A stretch of DNA of 64,000 bases from CALKWS01 sp051020515 (GTDB taxonomy: Bacteria > Actinomycetota > Actinomycetes > Actinomycetales > Beutenbergiaceae), in NCBI RefSeq assembly GCF_051020515.1, contig NZ_CP194857.1, positions 496,001 to 560,000 on the forward strand, written 5' to 3'. The notes below the pieces were generated by a model. It was not told where the DNA came from, did not search any database, and was given only the letters and a program-made list of their open reading frames with translations. Positions 16,977 through 25,634 of the stretch are shown in pieces. The translations under genes were made by a program, and so were the position numbers. Every line of letters begins with the position of its first letter. Within the stretch, counting starts at the first letter, position 1.

Positions 16977-18856
16977 GTAGACCCGACCCCAGTAAGGCCA
17001 AGACCCCCGCCGCTCAGATGGGCGCGGCCCTACCAGGGCTGCGCCGCACCCTGAGGCACGTGGCCCCGCACGTGCGCCCGCACCGGCGTCTGGTGATCAT
17101 CGGCATGATCGCCCTGTTCGCCGAGGTCGCCTTCCGGCTCGCCGAACCATGGCCGCTGAAGTTCGTCCTGGACGCCATCATCGCGACCGCCTCGCCGGAA
17201 CTGGTCGCCGACGCTGCCGGTGAGGACAACCTGATGGCCCTGGTGATCGTGGCCGGGCTCGCGGTGGTGGCGGTCGCGGCCCTGCGAGCCGGTGCGGCAT
17301 ACCTGCGCACGGTGTGCTTCGCCCTGGCCGGGAACCGGGCGATGACCGGCGTGCGCGGGCACCTGTACGACCACCTGCAACGGCTGTCACTGACCTACCA
17401 CCGTTCGAACCGGTCCGGTGACATGCTGAACCGGCTGATCTCCGACGTCGGTCGCGTCCGAGACGTGGCCGTCACCGCGGCCCTCCCACTCCTGGGCAAC
17501 ATCGTGACCCTGTTCGCGATGCTCGGGGTGATGCTGTGGATGGATTGGCAGTTGGCGCTGGTCTCCATCGGTGCGCTGATCGCGTTCTCGTTGGGCTCCT
17601 CCCAGCAGGGTCCCCGCATCACCGGCGCAGCCCGCAAACAGCGCAGCCGTGAAGGGGACCTGGCCGGGTCCGCCAACGAGACCCTCGGGGCGATGCAGGT
17701 GGTGCAGGCCTACGGCCTGGAGGACCTGCTGTCCAGACAGTTCGCCGCCTCGAACTCCCGCGCGATGAAGGACGGGGTCAAGGCCACCCGGATGTCGGCA
17801 GCGCTGGAGCGCGGCACCGATGTGCTGGTGGGTCTTGCCTCCGGGCTGGTGCTGTTCCTCGGTGCCCGCCAGGTACTGGCGGGGACGCTCACCCCCGGTG
17901 AACTGACCGTGTTCATCTCCTACCTCAAGGCCTCCTTCAAGCCGATGCGTGACCTGGCCAAGTACACCGGCCGGATCGCCAAGGCGGCTGCCTCGGGGGA
18001 GCGGATCTCCGACCTGCTCGATGAGGCCCCCGACATCACCGACTCCTCCTGGGCCCGGCCGCTGCACCGCCTGCGCGGCTACGTCAGCCTGCAGGGCGTG
18101 TCCACCAGTTACGGCGACGGCCGGCTGGCGCTGCGTGACGTGGACCTGACCGTCCAGGCCGGCCAACGTATCGGGGTGCTGGGTCCCTCCGGCGGCGGGA
18201 AGTCGACCCTGGTCTCACTGCTGCCCAGGTTGCAGGACCCGGTGGCCGGCGAGGTACGCCTGGACGGGCACGACATGCGTGACCTGACCCTGGAATCGGT
18301 TCGGGAGAACGTCGCGATCGTGCTGCAGGACAGCGTCCTGTTCGCCACCAGCGTGGCCGAGAACATCGGCTACGGACGCCCCGGCGCCGACAGTGAGGAG
18401 ATCATCGCCGCCGCCACCGCGGCCGGCGCCCACGAGTTCATCACCGCCCTGCCGCAGGGGTACGAGACCGTGGTGGGCGAGCGGGGCGGCACTCTCTCCG
18501 GCGGCCAGCGGCAACGGATCGCGGTGGCCCGGGCGATGCTGCGCGACGCTCCGATCGTGGTACTGGACGAGGCCACCACCGGTCTTGACCCCAGGACTGC
18601 TGCCGGCGTGCGCGAGGCGTTGCGCCGACTCAGCCGCGATCGCACCACGTTCATCATCACCCACGATCCCGAGGACGTATCCGACTGCGACCTGGTGCTG
18701 TGGGTCAGCAACGGACGTATCACCGACCGGGGCAGCCCGGAGCAGATCCGGGCCCGCCACGGCCACCAGGTCTCGGACCAGCGCCCCGCAACCGGCCCAT
18801 CGGGTGACCCCCGCGCGCTGGCCGGAGCAGGAAGGCAAGGGCAGGATGCCCACTGA
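16973..18856 (+). CDS. ABC exporter, fused membrane and ATPase domains
   Basis: 627 residues, a half-transporter of the MsbA/ATM1-like type that should act as a homodimer. Six helices span about residues 40-330. The nucleotide-binding domain has Walker A 'GPSGGGKSTL' (about 404), signature 'LSGGQRQR' (about 509), Walker B 'IVVLDEATTGLD', and the switch His in 'IITHDPED'. Such exporters move lipid-linked sugars, glucans, peptides or lipids outward. Lying between glycosyltransferases and kinases in one coupled operon, it probably exports their product. ATGA overlap with the upstream gene, 11-bp overlap with the downstream gene. Confidence 0.9.
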   Translation: MSRPDPSKAKTPAAQMGAALPGLRRTLRHVAPHVRPHRRLVIIGMIALFAEVAFRLAEPWPLKFVLDAIIATASPELVADAAGEDNLMALVIVAGLAVVAVAALRAGAAYLRTVCFALAGNRAMTGVRGHLYDHLQRLSLTYHRSNRSGDMLNRLISDVGRVRDVAVTAALPLLGNIVTLFAMLGVMLWMDWQLALVSIGALIAFSLGSSQQGPRITGAARKQRSREGDLAGSANETLGAMQVVQAYGLEDLLSRQFAASNSRAMKDGVKATRMSAALERGTDVLVGLASGLVLFLGARQVLAGTLTPGELTVFISYLKASFKPMRDLAKYTGRIAKAAASGERISDLLDEAPDITDSSWARPLHRLRGYVSLQGVSTSYGDGRLALRDVDLTVQAGQRIGVLGPSGGGKSTLVSLLPRLQDPVAGEVRLDGHDMRDLTLESVRENVAIVLQDSVLFATSVAENIGYGRPGADSEEIIAAATAAGAHEFITALPQGYETVVGERGGTLSGGQRQRIAVARAMLRDAPIVVLDEATTGLDPRTAAGVREALRRLSRDRTTFIITHDPEDVSDCDLVLWVSNGRITDRGSPEQIRARHGHQVSDQRPATGPSGDPRALAGAGRQGQDAH

Positions 18857-20108
18857 AACCCTCGGTACCGACGACGCCCGCCTGCTGGACGCCGACCCGG
18901 ATCTGCCGGGCCTGGCGGTGCTGCTGGACGATGCCGGGTTGGCCGAGTTCCTGCGCCGGCGCAACCCGGCGGTGCACAGTGCGCACACCCAGTACCTCAG
19001 GTACAAGCCCGGTACGGCGCTGGTGGCCGCGGTGCACCTACGCACCGACGACGGCGACCGGCTCGCCCTGGCCCATGCGGTGACCCGCGCGGGGCGTCCG
19101 AAACTGGACAAGCTCGCCCGCAGCGCGAAGGACCGGCGTATCTGGTGCCACCTGGACGACGACCACCTCTTGGCGGTCGCCGACGCCGGTGCCGACCGGC
19201 ACCTGCCCGGACTGCACCGGGAACTGTCCCGTACCGGCACGCGCACCGTGCGGTACAAGCCGGCGAGGCGCTGGGTGGGCCGGCGCGACGGCTCGTCCGG
19301 CCCGGAACTGACCAAGGTGTTCGACGGCGACCAGGGCGCACGCGGAGCGGTCCTCGCACGTACGTTGGCCACACTTGGCATTCCCGGTCCGATCCTGCTC
19401 ACCGAGCGACCACACCGGCGCACCCTCACGTTCGCCTGGAGCGAGGGCGTCACCCTCGACCGCCAGCGGGAGCCTGACATGACCGCGGTCGGGGCGCTAC
19501 TGGCGCGGCTGCACCAGGTGGCCTGGCCCGACCCGGACCACCCGGGCCGGCGCTGGCGGAGCGATCTGGGGGTGGACAGCACCGGTCTGGACGACTTGGG
19601 GCGCGTCATACCCGAATTGCGCGAACCGGCAGGCCACGCTGCCCGGATCATCGCCCGGGCAGGTGAACTCGTCCACCGCGGGTCCACCGCTGAGGACACC
19701 TTGGTGACCAGCCACGGTGACTTCTCCGCCGACCAGATACTGGCCGAACCGGACGGCGCGCTTCGCCTCCTGGACCTGGACTCGGTGGTGCTGGCCCCGC
19801 GCGAATACGACCTGGGTGAGTTCCTCGGCGAGCACCTGGCCCGGACCTGCCGCGCCGACCCGGGCCCGGGCGGTCCCGAGGAGACGATCCGGGCCGGGCT
19901 GACCCAGCACGCGGCACTGGTGACCGGCTACGAGCGATCCAGCGGCACCACCCCAGATCCGGCGAGCGTGCTGGCGCTGGCGTCCGGTGCCGTGCTCAAG
20001 CGAGCCGCTGAGCCCTTCCGGTGGCGCAGTCCGGACTGGCTCCACGCGACCCGGGCGCGGGTGGAGCTGGCAGCGGTCCTGGCCGAGCGAGCCAGGAGTC
20101 TGCGATGA
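18846..20108 (+). CDS. APH-fold phosphotransferase (kinase-like), first of pair
   Basis: 420 residues of the aminoglycoside phosphotransferase / choline kinase fold. The N-lobe holds two repeat-like segments, 'YLRYKPGTALVAAVHL' and 'TVRYKPARRWVGRR'. The catalytic loop is 'SHGDFSADQIL' (about residue 288) and the metal-binding Asp lies in 'LRLLDLDSVVLAPREYDLGE'. The family phosphorylates small hydroxyl compounds, sugars among them (maltokinase is one such actinobacterial enzyme). In this setting it may phosphorylate a sugar precursor or the product. The start overlaps the ABC exporter by 11 bp; the stop overlaps the second kinase (ATGA). Confidence 0.75.
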   Translation: MPTETLGTDDARLLDADPDLPGLAVLLDDAGLAEFLRRRNPAVHSAHTQYLRYKPGTALVAAVHLRTDDGDRLALAHAVTRAGRPKLDKLARSAKDRRIWCHLDDDHLLAVADAGADRHLPGLHRELSRTGTRTVRYKPARRWVGRRDGSSGPELTKVFDGDQGARGAVLARTLATLGIPGPILLTERPHRRTLTFAWSEGVTLDRQREPDMTAVGALLARLHQVAWPDPDHPGRRWRSDLGVDSTGLDDLGRVIPELREPAGHAARIIARAGELVHRGSTAEDTLVTSHGDFSADQILAEPDGALRLLDLDSVVLAPREYDLGEFLGEHLARTCRADPGPGGPEETIRAGLTQHAALVTGYERSSGTTPDPASVLALASGAVLKRAAEPFRWRSPDWLHATRARVELAAVLAERARSLR

Positions 20109-21211
20109 GCGCGCGGCCACCGGCTCTGGTCGGGGCCTGGCCGGTTCTGCGCGGCTGGCCACGCTCCCCCGGCCACGCCCTGCTGGAACTGGACACACCC
20201 GCCGGGCGGCGCGGCGCGGAGTGGTGGTCCGATGCCCGCCAGGCACATGAGGCGGCGGAGAAGATCCCCTCGGCCGAGGTGGTCGGCGGCGTCCTCGTGC
20301 ACCCGCTCCACCGCGACGCGAAACTGCCCCGTTTCGCCGAGCGGCTGGCCGCCGGTGAGCGGGTCGTGGTGCACCGCCCGGGCCGGCGCGCAGTGCTGCG
20401 CGGAGCGGGGCCGCACGCACCTTTCACCAAGGTGACCCGCCGGCGTCGGGCCGTCGACGCCATCCAGCGGCACGTGTCCGTGGCCTCGGTGGTGGGCTCC
20501 TCCGTACGCACCGCGCCGTTGCTGGACCACGGCGAGGACTGGATGAGCCTGGGCCCGCTGACGGGCCGGAGCCTGCTGGAAATGGGTCGGGACGGTCAGG
20601 TCGGCGACCCCGAACTGGCCGGGGCCTGGCACATGCTCGGGCGAGCACTGCAACACCTGCACAGCGTGACGCCCGATCAGGCCCCGGAATTGCGTGCGCG
20701 CCACGACGCCGCCGAGGAGGTGGCCACCACCCACAAATGGCTGGACCCGGTGCTGGCCTGGGGCCTCCTGCCGACCACCGAGCGGGAGCGGATCGAGCAG
20801 TTGCTCGATCCCCTGGTTCACCAGGACGAAGGCGACCGCGGTGATCCGAGGCCCGTCGCACTGCTGCACCGGGACCTGCACGACCAGCAGGTGCTGATCG
20901 CGGAGGGTCAGGACCATCCCGCCTTGTTGGACCTGGACACCGCGGCGTGGGGCGAACCGGCCCTGGATGTCGCCAACGTCCTGGCGCACCTGGAACTACG
21001 GGTCCGTCAGGACCTGCTCACCGAGTGGCGCGCAGCCGCGGCCAGGGAGGCGTTCCTGGGCGCCCTGGCACCCGATGCCGCCACCCGCTCCCGGGTGGAG
21101 GCTTACCGAACGGCCGCCAGGCTGCGGCTCAGTGCCGTCTACGCGCTGCGCCCCCGGTGGCGCCCACTGGCGGTGGCGTTGTTCGAGGACGTGCTCACCG
21201 AGGGGCGCTGA
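20105..21211 (+). CDS. APH-fold phosphotransferase (kinase-like), second of pair
   Basis: 368 residues, same fold as its neighbour but divergent. The catalytic loop is 'LLHRDLHDQQVLI' (about residue 253), canonical for APH enzymes, with the second Asp in 'ALLDLDTAAWGEPALDVANV'. The C-terminal helix bundle 'AYRTAARLRLSAVYALRPRW' is intact. Both kinases keep catalytic Asp residues, so both may be active. Last gene of the coupled unit; only 37 bp separate it from dps. Confidence 0.75.
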   Translation: MSARPPALVGAWPVLRGWPRSPGHALLELDTPAGRRGAEWWSDARQAHEAAEKIPSAEVVGGVLVHPLHRDAKLPRFAERLAAGERVVVHRPGRRAVLRGAGPHAPFTKVTRRRRAVDAIQRHVSVASVVGSSVRTAPLLDHGEDWMSLGPLTGRSLLEMGRDGQVGDPELAGAWHMLGRALQHLHSVTPDQAPELRARHDAAEEVATTHKWLDPVLAWGLLPTTERERIEQLLDPLVHQDEGDRGDPRPVALLHRDLHDQQVLIAEGQDHPALLDLDTAAWGEPALDVANVLAHLELRVRQDLLTEWRAAAAREAFLGALAPDAATRSRVEAYRTAARLRLSAVYALRPRWRPLAVALFEDVLTEGR

Positions 21212-21248
21212 CCTCGCACGAGACCAGAGTGCGTCGTATCGTCGAAGG

Positions 21249-21845
21249 ATGACTACCCACGAGGACAACCCGATCACCACCCGTCCCGGCACCGGCTCCT
21301 ACACGGTGCCCGGCCTGAGCCTGGAGGAGGGCACCAAGATCGCCGAGTTGCTCCAGGACCGGCTGAACGCGCTGAACGACCTGGCCCTGACCCTCAAGCA
21401 CGTGCACTGGAACGTGGTGGGCCCACATTTCATCGCCGTACACGAGATGCTCGACCCCCAGGTGGAGGAGGTGCGGGCCTGGGTCGATGAGACCGCGGAG
21501 CGGATCGCCACCCTGGGCATATCCCCTCTGGGCACGCCCGGGGAGATCGTGAAGAACCGCTCTTGGAGTGACTACAGCCTGGAGCGCGCCACCACCAACG
21601 AGCACCTCGGCGCGCTGAACGTGGTCTACGACGGTCTGATCACCGAGCACCGCACCGCCCAGCGAGCGGTCGCCGACGTCGACCCGGTCACCGAGGACAT
21701 GCTCATCGGGCAGATCAAGGGCCTGGAGTTGTTCCAGTGGTTCATCCGGGCGCACCTGCAGAACACCCAGGGCGAGCTCGCCACCGCTGGCACCCGCTCG
21801 GAGGACACCGCCGCCCAGCGCGCAGCGGAAGCGGCCGGGGAGTAG
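21249..21845 (+). CDS. dps: Dps-family DNA-binding ferritin
   Basis: 198 residues. The Dps ferroxidase signature is clear: 'LALTLKHVHWNVVGPHFIAV' followed by 'HEMLDPQVEEVRAWVDETAE' supplies the His/Asp/Glu ligands at the dimer interface. The protein stores iron, detoxifies peroxide and may bind DNA. A Lys-poor but extended N-terminus and an Ala/Glu C-tail are seen. It sits just after the glycoconjugate operon; whether it is co-transcribed is open. A strong terminator follows. Confidence 0.93.
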   Translation: MTTHEDNPITTRPGTGSYTVPGLSLEEGTKIAELLQDRLNALNDLALTLKHVHWNVVGPHFIAVHEMLDPQVEEVRAWVDETAERIATLGISPLGTPGEIVKNRSWSDYSLERATTNEHLGALNVVYDGLITEHRTAQRAVADVDPVTEDMLIGQIKGLELFQWFIRAHLQNTQGELATAGTRSEDTAAQRAAEAAGE

Positions 21846-21858
21846 CACCAGGACGCAC

Positions 21859-21890
21859 GAGGGCCCCCGCCGTTCACAGCGGGGGCCCTC
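21859..21890. terminator. Bidirectional terminator between dps and the FKBP gene
   Basis: GAGGGCCCCCGC-cgttcaca-GCGGGGGCCCTC is a perfect 12-bp stem with an 8-nt loop, extendable by CACGA/TCGTG with one bulge. It lies between convergent genes. Confidence 0.85.
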
Positions 21891-21908
21891 CTCGTGTGCT
21901 GTGGTTTC

Positions 21909-22313
21909 TCAGCCGGCGTTCTTGATGTCCACCACGAACACGAGAGTGTCATCGCCACCGATGCCGGCGCGCGGGTTGCCGCCGGGCCCGTAACCCTCAT
22001 GCGGGGGGATGGAGATCAGCACACGGGACCCGATCTGCTGGCCCACCAATCCGTTGTCCCAACCGGCGATGACCTGGCCGATGCCGATACCGAACTGGAT
22101 CGAGGAACCCCGGTCGTAGGAGTTGTCGAAGATCCGTCCACCCCAGACCTGGCCGAGGTAGTCCACGTCGATGGTCTGGCCGGCCTCGACCAGCCCGCCG
22201 TCACCGCGGCTGAGCACCGCGACGGTCAGATCTGCCGGTGGGGCGGCGTCGGGGAAGGTGATCTCCGGCTTGTCGCCGAAGGATCCGGAGGCTGTGGGCA
22301 GTGCGTTGGTCAT
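21909..22313 (-). CDS. FKBP-type peptidyl-prolyl cis-trans isomerase
   Basis: 134 residues, cytoplasmic (no signal peptide). The single FKBP domain shows 'VDYLGQVWGGRIFDNSYDRG', 'FGIGIGQVIAGWDNGLVGQQ' and 'ISIPPHEGYG', which hold the aromatic active-site residues (Trp in 'AGWD', Tyr in 'GYG', C-terminal 'LVFVVDI'). A housekeeping proline isomerase/chaperone. Confidence 0.9.
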   Translation of the reverse strand: MTNALPTASGSFGDKPEITFPDAAPPADLTVAVLSRGDGGLVEAGQTIDVDYLGQVWGGRIFDNSYDRGSSIQFGIGIGQVIAGWDNGLVGQQIGSRVLISIPPHEGYGPGGNPRAGIGGDDTLVFVVDIKNAG

Positions 22314-22396
22314 CGCTCCTCATTTCGCTGCGATCAGCATTGGGGTCAACCGTCCCGGCCACGATAGACACATCGGCGCCGGAGTGCCGCCGGTGC

Positions 22397-23395
22397 TCAT
22401 CGACCGAACAACTCGGCCAGCCAGGCCAGGTCCCTGGCCTCCTGGTGCCCGCCGCCGCCCTCGTGGTTGTTGTACTCCCACACCTCGATCTGCTTGCGCA
22501 CCGGTTCGGATCCACCCTCATCCGCTGCGGTGCCGTAGGCGTTGTAGGAGGCGAAGACCGTGGAGGGCGGGCAGATCGTGTCCATCATCGCCACCGAGTA
22601 CATCACCGGAGCGTGGGCGCGCTTGGCCAGGTTCACTCCGTCGATGTAGGAGATGGTCCGCCACAACTGCTCGACCCGGTCGCGGTGCACGGCGAGGTAG
22701 TCGGCGATCTCCACGAACGGGGCGGCACCGGTGATCTCCACCGCCCGGCGGATGTGCTGCAGGAACGGCACGTGGACCAGCGCCCCGGCCAGTCCAGGCG
22801 TGAGGGCGGCAGCCGCCAGCGCGATCGCCCCGCCCTGGCTGATCCCGGCCACCACCACGCGGTCCGGATCGACTCCGGGAAGGGTCCTGCCGGCCTCGAC
22901 CGCGCGGACGGCGTCGGTGAACAGACGCCGGTAGTAGTACTCGGCCGGGTCGTGCACACCTCGGGTGAGGAAGCCCGGCTTCGAGGGTGTGGTCCCCACC
23001 GGGTCCGGGGTGTGCCCGCCCGAATTGCGGTGGCCCTGCCCGCGGCTGTCCATCACCAGGTGGGCATACCCCGCACTGGGGTAGAGGGTGTGCTCGTGCG
23101 GTAGCCCCCGGCCACCGCTATAGCCGAGGAAGCTGACCACCAGCGGCAGGTCCGCCGCTACCCCGGCCGGGCGGGAGTACCACGCCCTGATCGGGTGCCC
23201 GCCGAAACCCGCGAATGTCACGTCGCGTACCTGAACGTGGCGCAGCCCGGCCTCGACGTCCTGATGGCGAACCTCCAACGCGTGGCCGCGGGCCTGGGCG
23301 AGGGTCTGGGCCCAGAAGTCGTCGAAGTCATCCGGCTCGGCCACCGCGGGGCGGTACTGGCGAAGTTCGGTCAGTGGGAGATCGAAGAGTGGCAT
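22397..23395 (-). CDS. Acetylxylan esterase / cephalosporin-C deacetylase family (AXE1)
   Basis: 332-residue alpha/beta hydrolase of carbohydrate esterase family 7. The N-terminal family block 'PDDFDDFWAQTLAQ' precedes the nucleophile S186 in 'VVAGISQGGAI'; the acid is probably in 'VAMMDTICPPS' and the His in 'YNNHEGGGG'. 'DSRGQGHRNSGGHTPD' is a family signature. It deacetylates short acetyl esters on xylo-oligosaccharides or similar molecules in the cytoplasm (no signal peptide). The gene stands alone. Confidence 0.88.
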   Translation of the reverse strand: MPLFDLPLTELRQYRPAVAEPDDFDDFWAQTLAQARGHALEVRHQDVEAGLRHVQVRDVTFAGFGGHPIRAWYSRPAGVAADLPLVVSFLGYSGGRGLPHEHTLYPSAGYAHLVMDSRGQGHRNSGGHTPDPVGTTPSKPGFLTRGVHDPAEYYYRRLFTDAVRAVEAGRTLPGVDPDRVVVAGISQGGAIALAAAALTPGLAGALVHVPFLQHIRRAVEITGAAPFVEIADYLAVHRDRVEQLWRTISYIDGVNLAKRAHAPVMYSVAMMDTICPPSTVFASYNAYGTAADEGGSEPVRKQIEVWEYNNHEGGGGHQEARDLAWLAELFGR

Positions 23396-23429
23396 GAGCA
23401 GCGATCGTAGCGGGCCACGGGGCGAACGA

Positions 23430-23466
23430 CGACGGCGCGCCCACCCGGTGGGTGGACGCGCCGTCG
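23430..23466 (-). terminator. Terminator downstream of the BI-1 family gene
   Basis: CGACGGCGCG-c-CCACCC pairs with GGGTGG-a-CGCGCCGTCG around a 3-nt loop (16 bp, one mismatch), 62 bp beyond the stop of the gene at 23529. Confidence 0.8.
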
Positions 23467-23528
23467 TGGGGGTTCGCGCCGGGCGGGCGGGCGCGCTCAG
23501 GGGTGCGCGGCGGGCCCGGCCGGGCCGC

Positions 23529-24365
23529 TCAGTTGTTCCGCAGGATCGCCAGGATCCGGAGGAACTCGATGTACAGCCAGATCAGGGTCACGGTGAGACC
23601 GAACGCCGCACTCCAGGCGTAGCGCCGAGCCACCCCGTTCTTGACGCCGCGGGCGATCATGTCGAAGTCCAGCACCAGATTCAGGGCCGCGAGGATGACC
23701 GCGAAGGCACCGATCGCCAGACCGATCCATCCCGAGCGCAGGCCGAACTGGCCGCCGATGTCGGTGAACCACATGATGCCGAGGTTGACCAGAACGAACA
23801 CCGCGTAACTGATGGTCGCGATGACCACGATCTTGGTGAACTTGGGAGTCACCCGGATCTTGCCGCTGCGGAACAGGGCCAGGGTCACGCCGAAGGTGAT
23901 GAACGTGGCCAGCACCGCCTGCACCACGATGCCGGGATACATGGTCTCGAAGACCCCCGAGATCACACCGAGGAACACACCCTGAGCGACCCCGTAGGCG
24001 AGGATCAGACCGGGGCTGGGCTCACGCTTGAAGGCGTTGACCAGACCGAGGATCAGTCCTACCACCAGCCCGCCTACCAGGGCGGCCATCTTCAGTCCGT
24101 CCGGGATGAGGAACCATCCCGCGGCAGCCGCGCCGACCACCAGCGCGAGCATCCCGGCGGTGCGGACTATCACGTCCTCATAGGTCATCCGACCCGTGTG
24201 CTCCGGGCCGGCATCGGGGCCGTAGTAGGACTGCTCGACCGCTTGGAACTGAGGCTCGTATCCCTGCGGCACCGTTGCGGTGCCGCCCTTGGGTTGGAAG
24301 TGCGCCCCGTGCTGGGGTTGCGCCTTGCCGAATTGCGGACTGTTGGACAGATAAGGGTTTGCCAT
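23529..24365 (-). CDS. Bax inhibitor-1 / YccA family membrane protein
   Basis: 278 residues from the ATG at 24365, which follows AGGAG. About 75 N-terminal cytoplasmic residues (Gln/Pro-rich) precede seven membrane helices. Family marks are 'GVAQGVFLGVISGVFE' and the C-terminal 'LNLVLDFDMIARGVKNG' with the conserved Asp residues that gate bacterial BI-1 proteins. Members are pH-sensitive cation (Ca2+) leak channels in characterised cases; the role in actinobacteria is unclear. Confidence 0.88.
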   Translation of the reverse strand: MANPYLSNSPQFGKAQPQHGAHFQPKGGTATVPQGYEPQFQAVEQSYYGPDAGPEHTGRMTYEDVIVRTAGMLALVVGAAAAGWFLIPDGLKMAALVGGLVVGLILGLVNAFKREPSPGLILAYGVAQGVFLGVISGVFETMYPGIVVQAVLATFITFGVTLALFRSGKIRVTPKFTKIVVIATISYAVFVLVNLGIMWFTDIGGQFGLRSGWIGLAIGAFAVILAALNLVLDFDMIARGVKNGVARRYAWSAAFGLTVTLIWLYIEFLRILAILRNN

Positions 24366-24697
24366 GGACTCTCCTGGTCGCGTCATGGACGTCGGCCGAT
24401 GTGCCGCACCCATCCTACTGGGCCAGGCGACGGGCAGAAGCACCGTAATCGGCCTCTCACCTCATGTAACGCCGGCGCGGGCTTCGGTGTTCCCGTGCCC
24501 TACCTCCCTCCACCGCCCGTGGGGCCCGCGCAGGTACCGGGCGACCCACGTGCGGTTCCGGGGGTGCCAGATGTCATCCCTGGGACCGGTGCGATCTCAT
24601 CCTCAAGGGGGACGCCGGAACAAAGTGCTGGCCCCTAATGTGAAGGCGCTGGCATCATTCACCTCGCCCGCCGCATCAACCTACGGGGGAACGCACC
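24366..24697. other. 332-bp divergent spacer, no gene seen
   Basis: Lies between the BI-1 gene and the ABC transporter pair. Short frames here lack coding character. TAATGT at 24638-24643 is a possible -10 for the ABC operon; I find no clear operator or hairpin. Confidence 0.5.
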
Positions 24698-25634
24698 ATG
24701 ATCGAGGCACGCGGCCTCACCAAGAGATACGGCAGGAAAGTCGCCGTCGACGACATCTCGTTCACCGTCCATCCGGGGCGGGTCACCGGGTTCCTGGGTC
24801 CCAACGGTGCGGGCAAGTCCACCACGATGCGGATGATCGTGGGGCTGGACCATCCGACCAGCGGCCAGGTGACCGTTGACGGCAAGTGCTACGCCAAGCA
24901 CACCGCCCCACTTGGCCAGGTCGGGGCGCTCCTGGAGGCCCGCGCGGTGCACACCTCCCGCACCGGCTACCACCACCTGCGCACCATTGCGGCCACCCAC
25001 GGCATCCCGCACTCCCGGGTGACCGACGTGATCGAACTGACCGGGCTGGGCTCGGTGGCGCACAAGCGGGTGGGGCGGGTTCTCCCTGGGGATGGGTCAG
25101 CGGCTGGGGATCGCCGCAGCGTTGCTCGGCGACCCGCGCACGCTGATCCTGGACGAACCGGTCAACGGCCTGGACCCCGAGGGCGTGCGTTGGGTCCGGA
25201 CGATGATGCGCACCCTCGCCGATCAGGGCCGCACCGTCTTCCTGTCCTCGCACCTGATGAGCGAGATGGCGATCACCGCCGATGACCTGATCATCATCGG
25301 CCGCGGCCGGATCGTCGCCTCCGGTCCCCTGCAGGAGGTGATCGACTCGGTCACCGGCACCTCGGTGCGGGTGCGTGCTCCCCGGTCCGGTGACCTTGCT
25401 GAGCGGCTCGACCGCGCCGGCGCCTCGGTCGCGCAGGAGGGGCCCGGCGTGCTGGAGGTCGACGGGCTCAGTGCCGAGGAGATCGGTGAGATCGCGGCCG
25501 GAGCCGGGTTGGTGCTGCACGAACTCTCCCCCCGCAACGCCAGCCTGGAGGACGCCTACCTCAAACTCACCGCCGACGAGGTGGAGTATCACTCCGGTGG
25601 GCAGCCGATCGACGCACAGGCAGGGGCGGCATGA
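24698..25634 (+). CDS. ABC transporter ATP-binding protein (frameshifted in this sequence)
   Basis: ATPase of an ABC-2 exporter pair. Walker A 'GFLGPNGAGKSTTMRMI', signature 'FSLGMGQRLGIA' (after correction), Walker B 'TLILDEPVNGLDPEG' and the switch His in 'SSHLMSEM' are present, with an additional C-terminal domain of about 90 residues as in DrrA/BcrA-type proteins. One extra G in the GGG at 25077-25079 breaks the frame right before the signature; removing it gives 311 residues. ATG start overlapping nothing upstream; the stop overlaps the permease start (ATGA). Confidence 0.88.
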
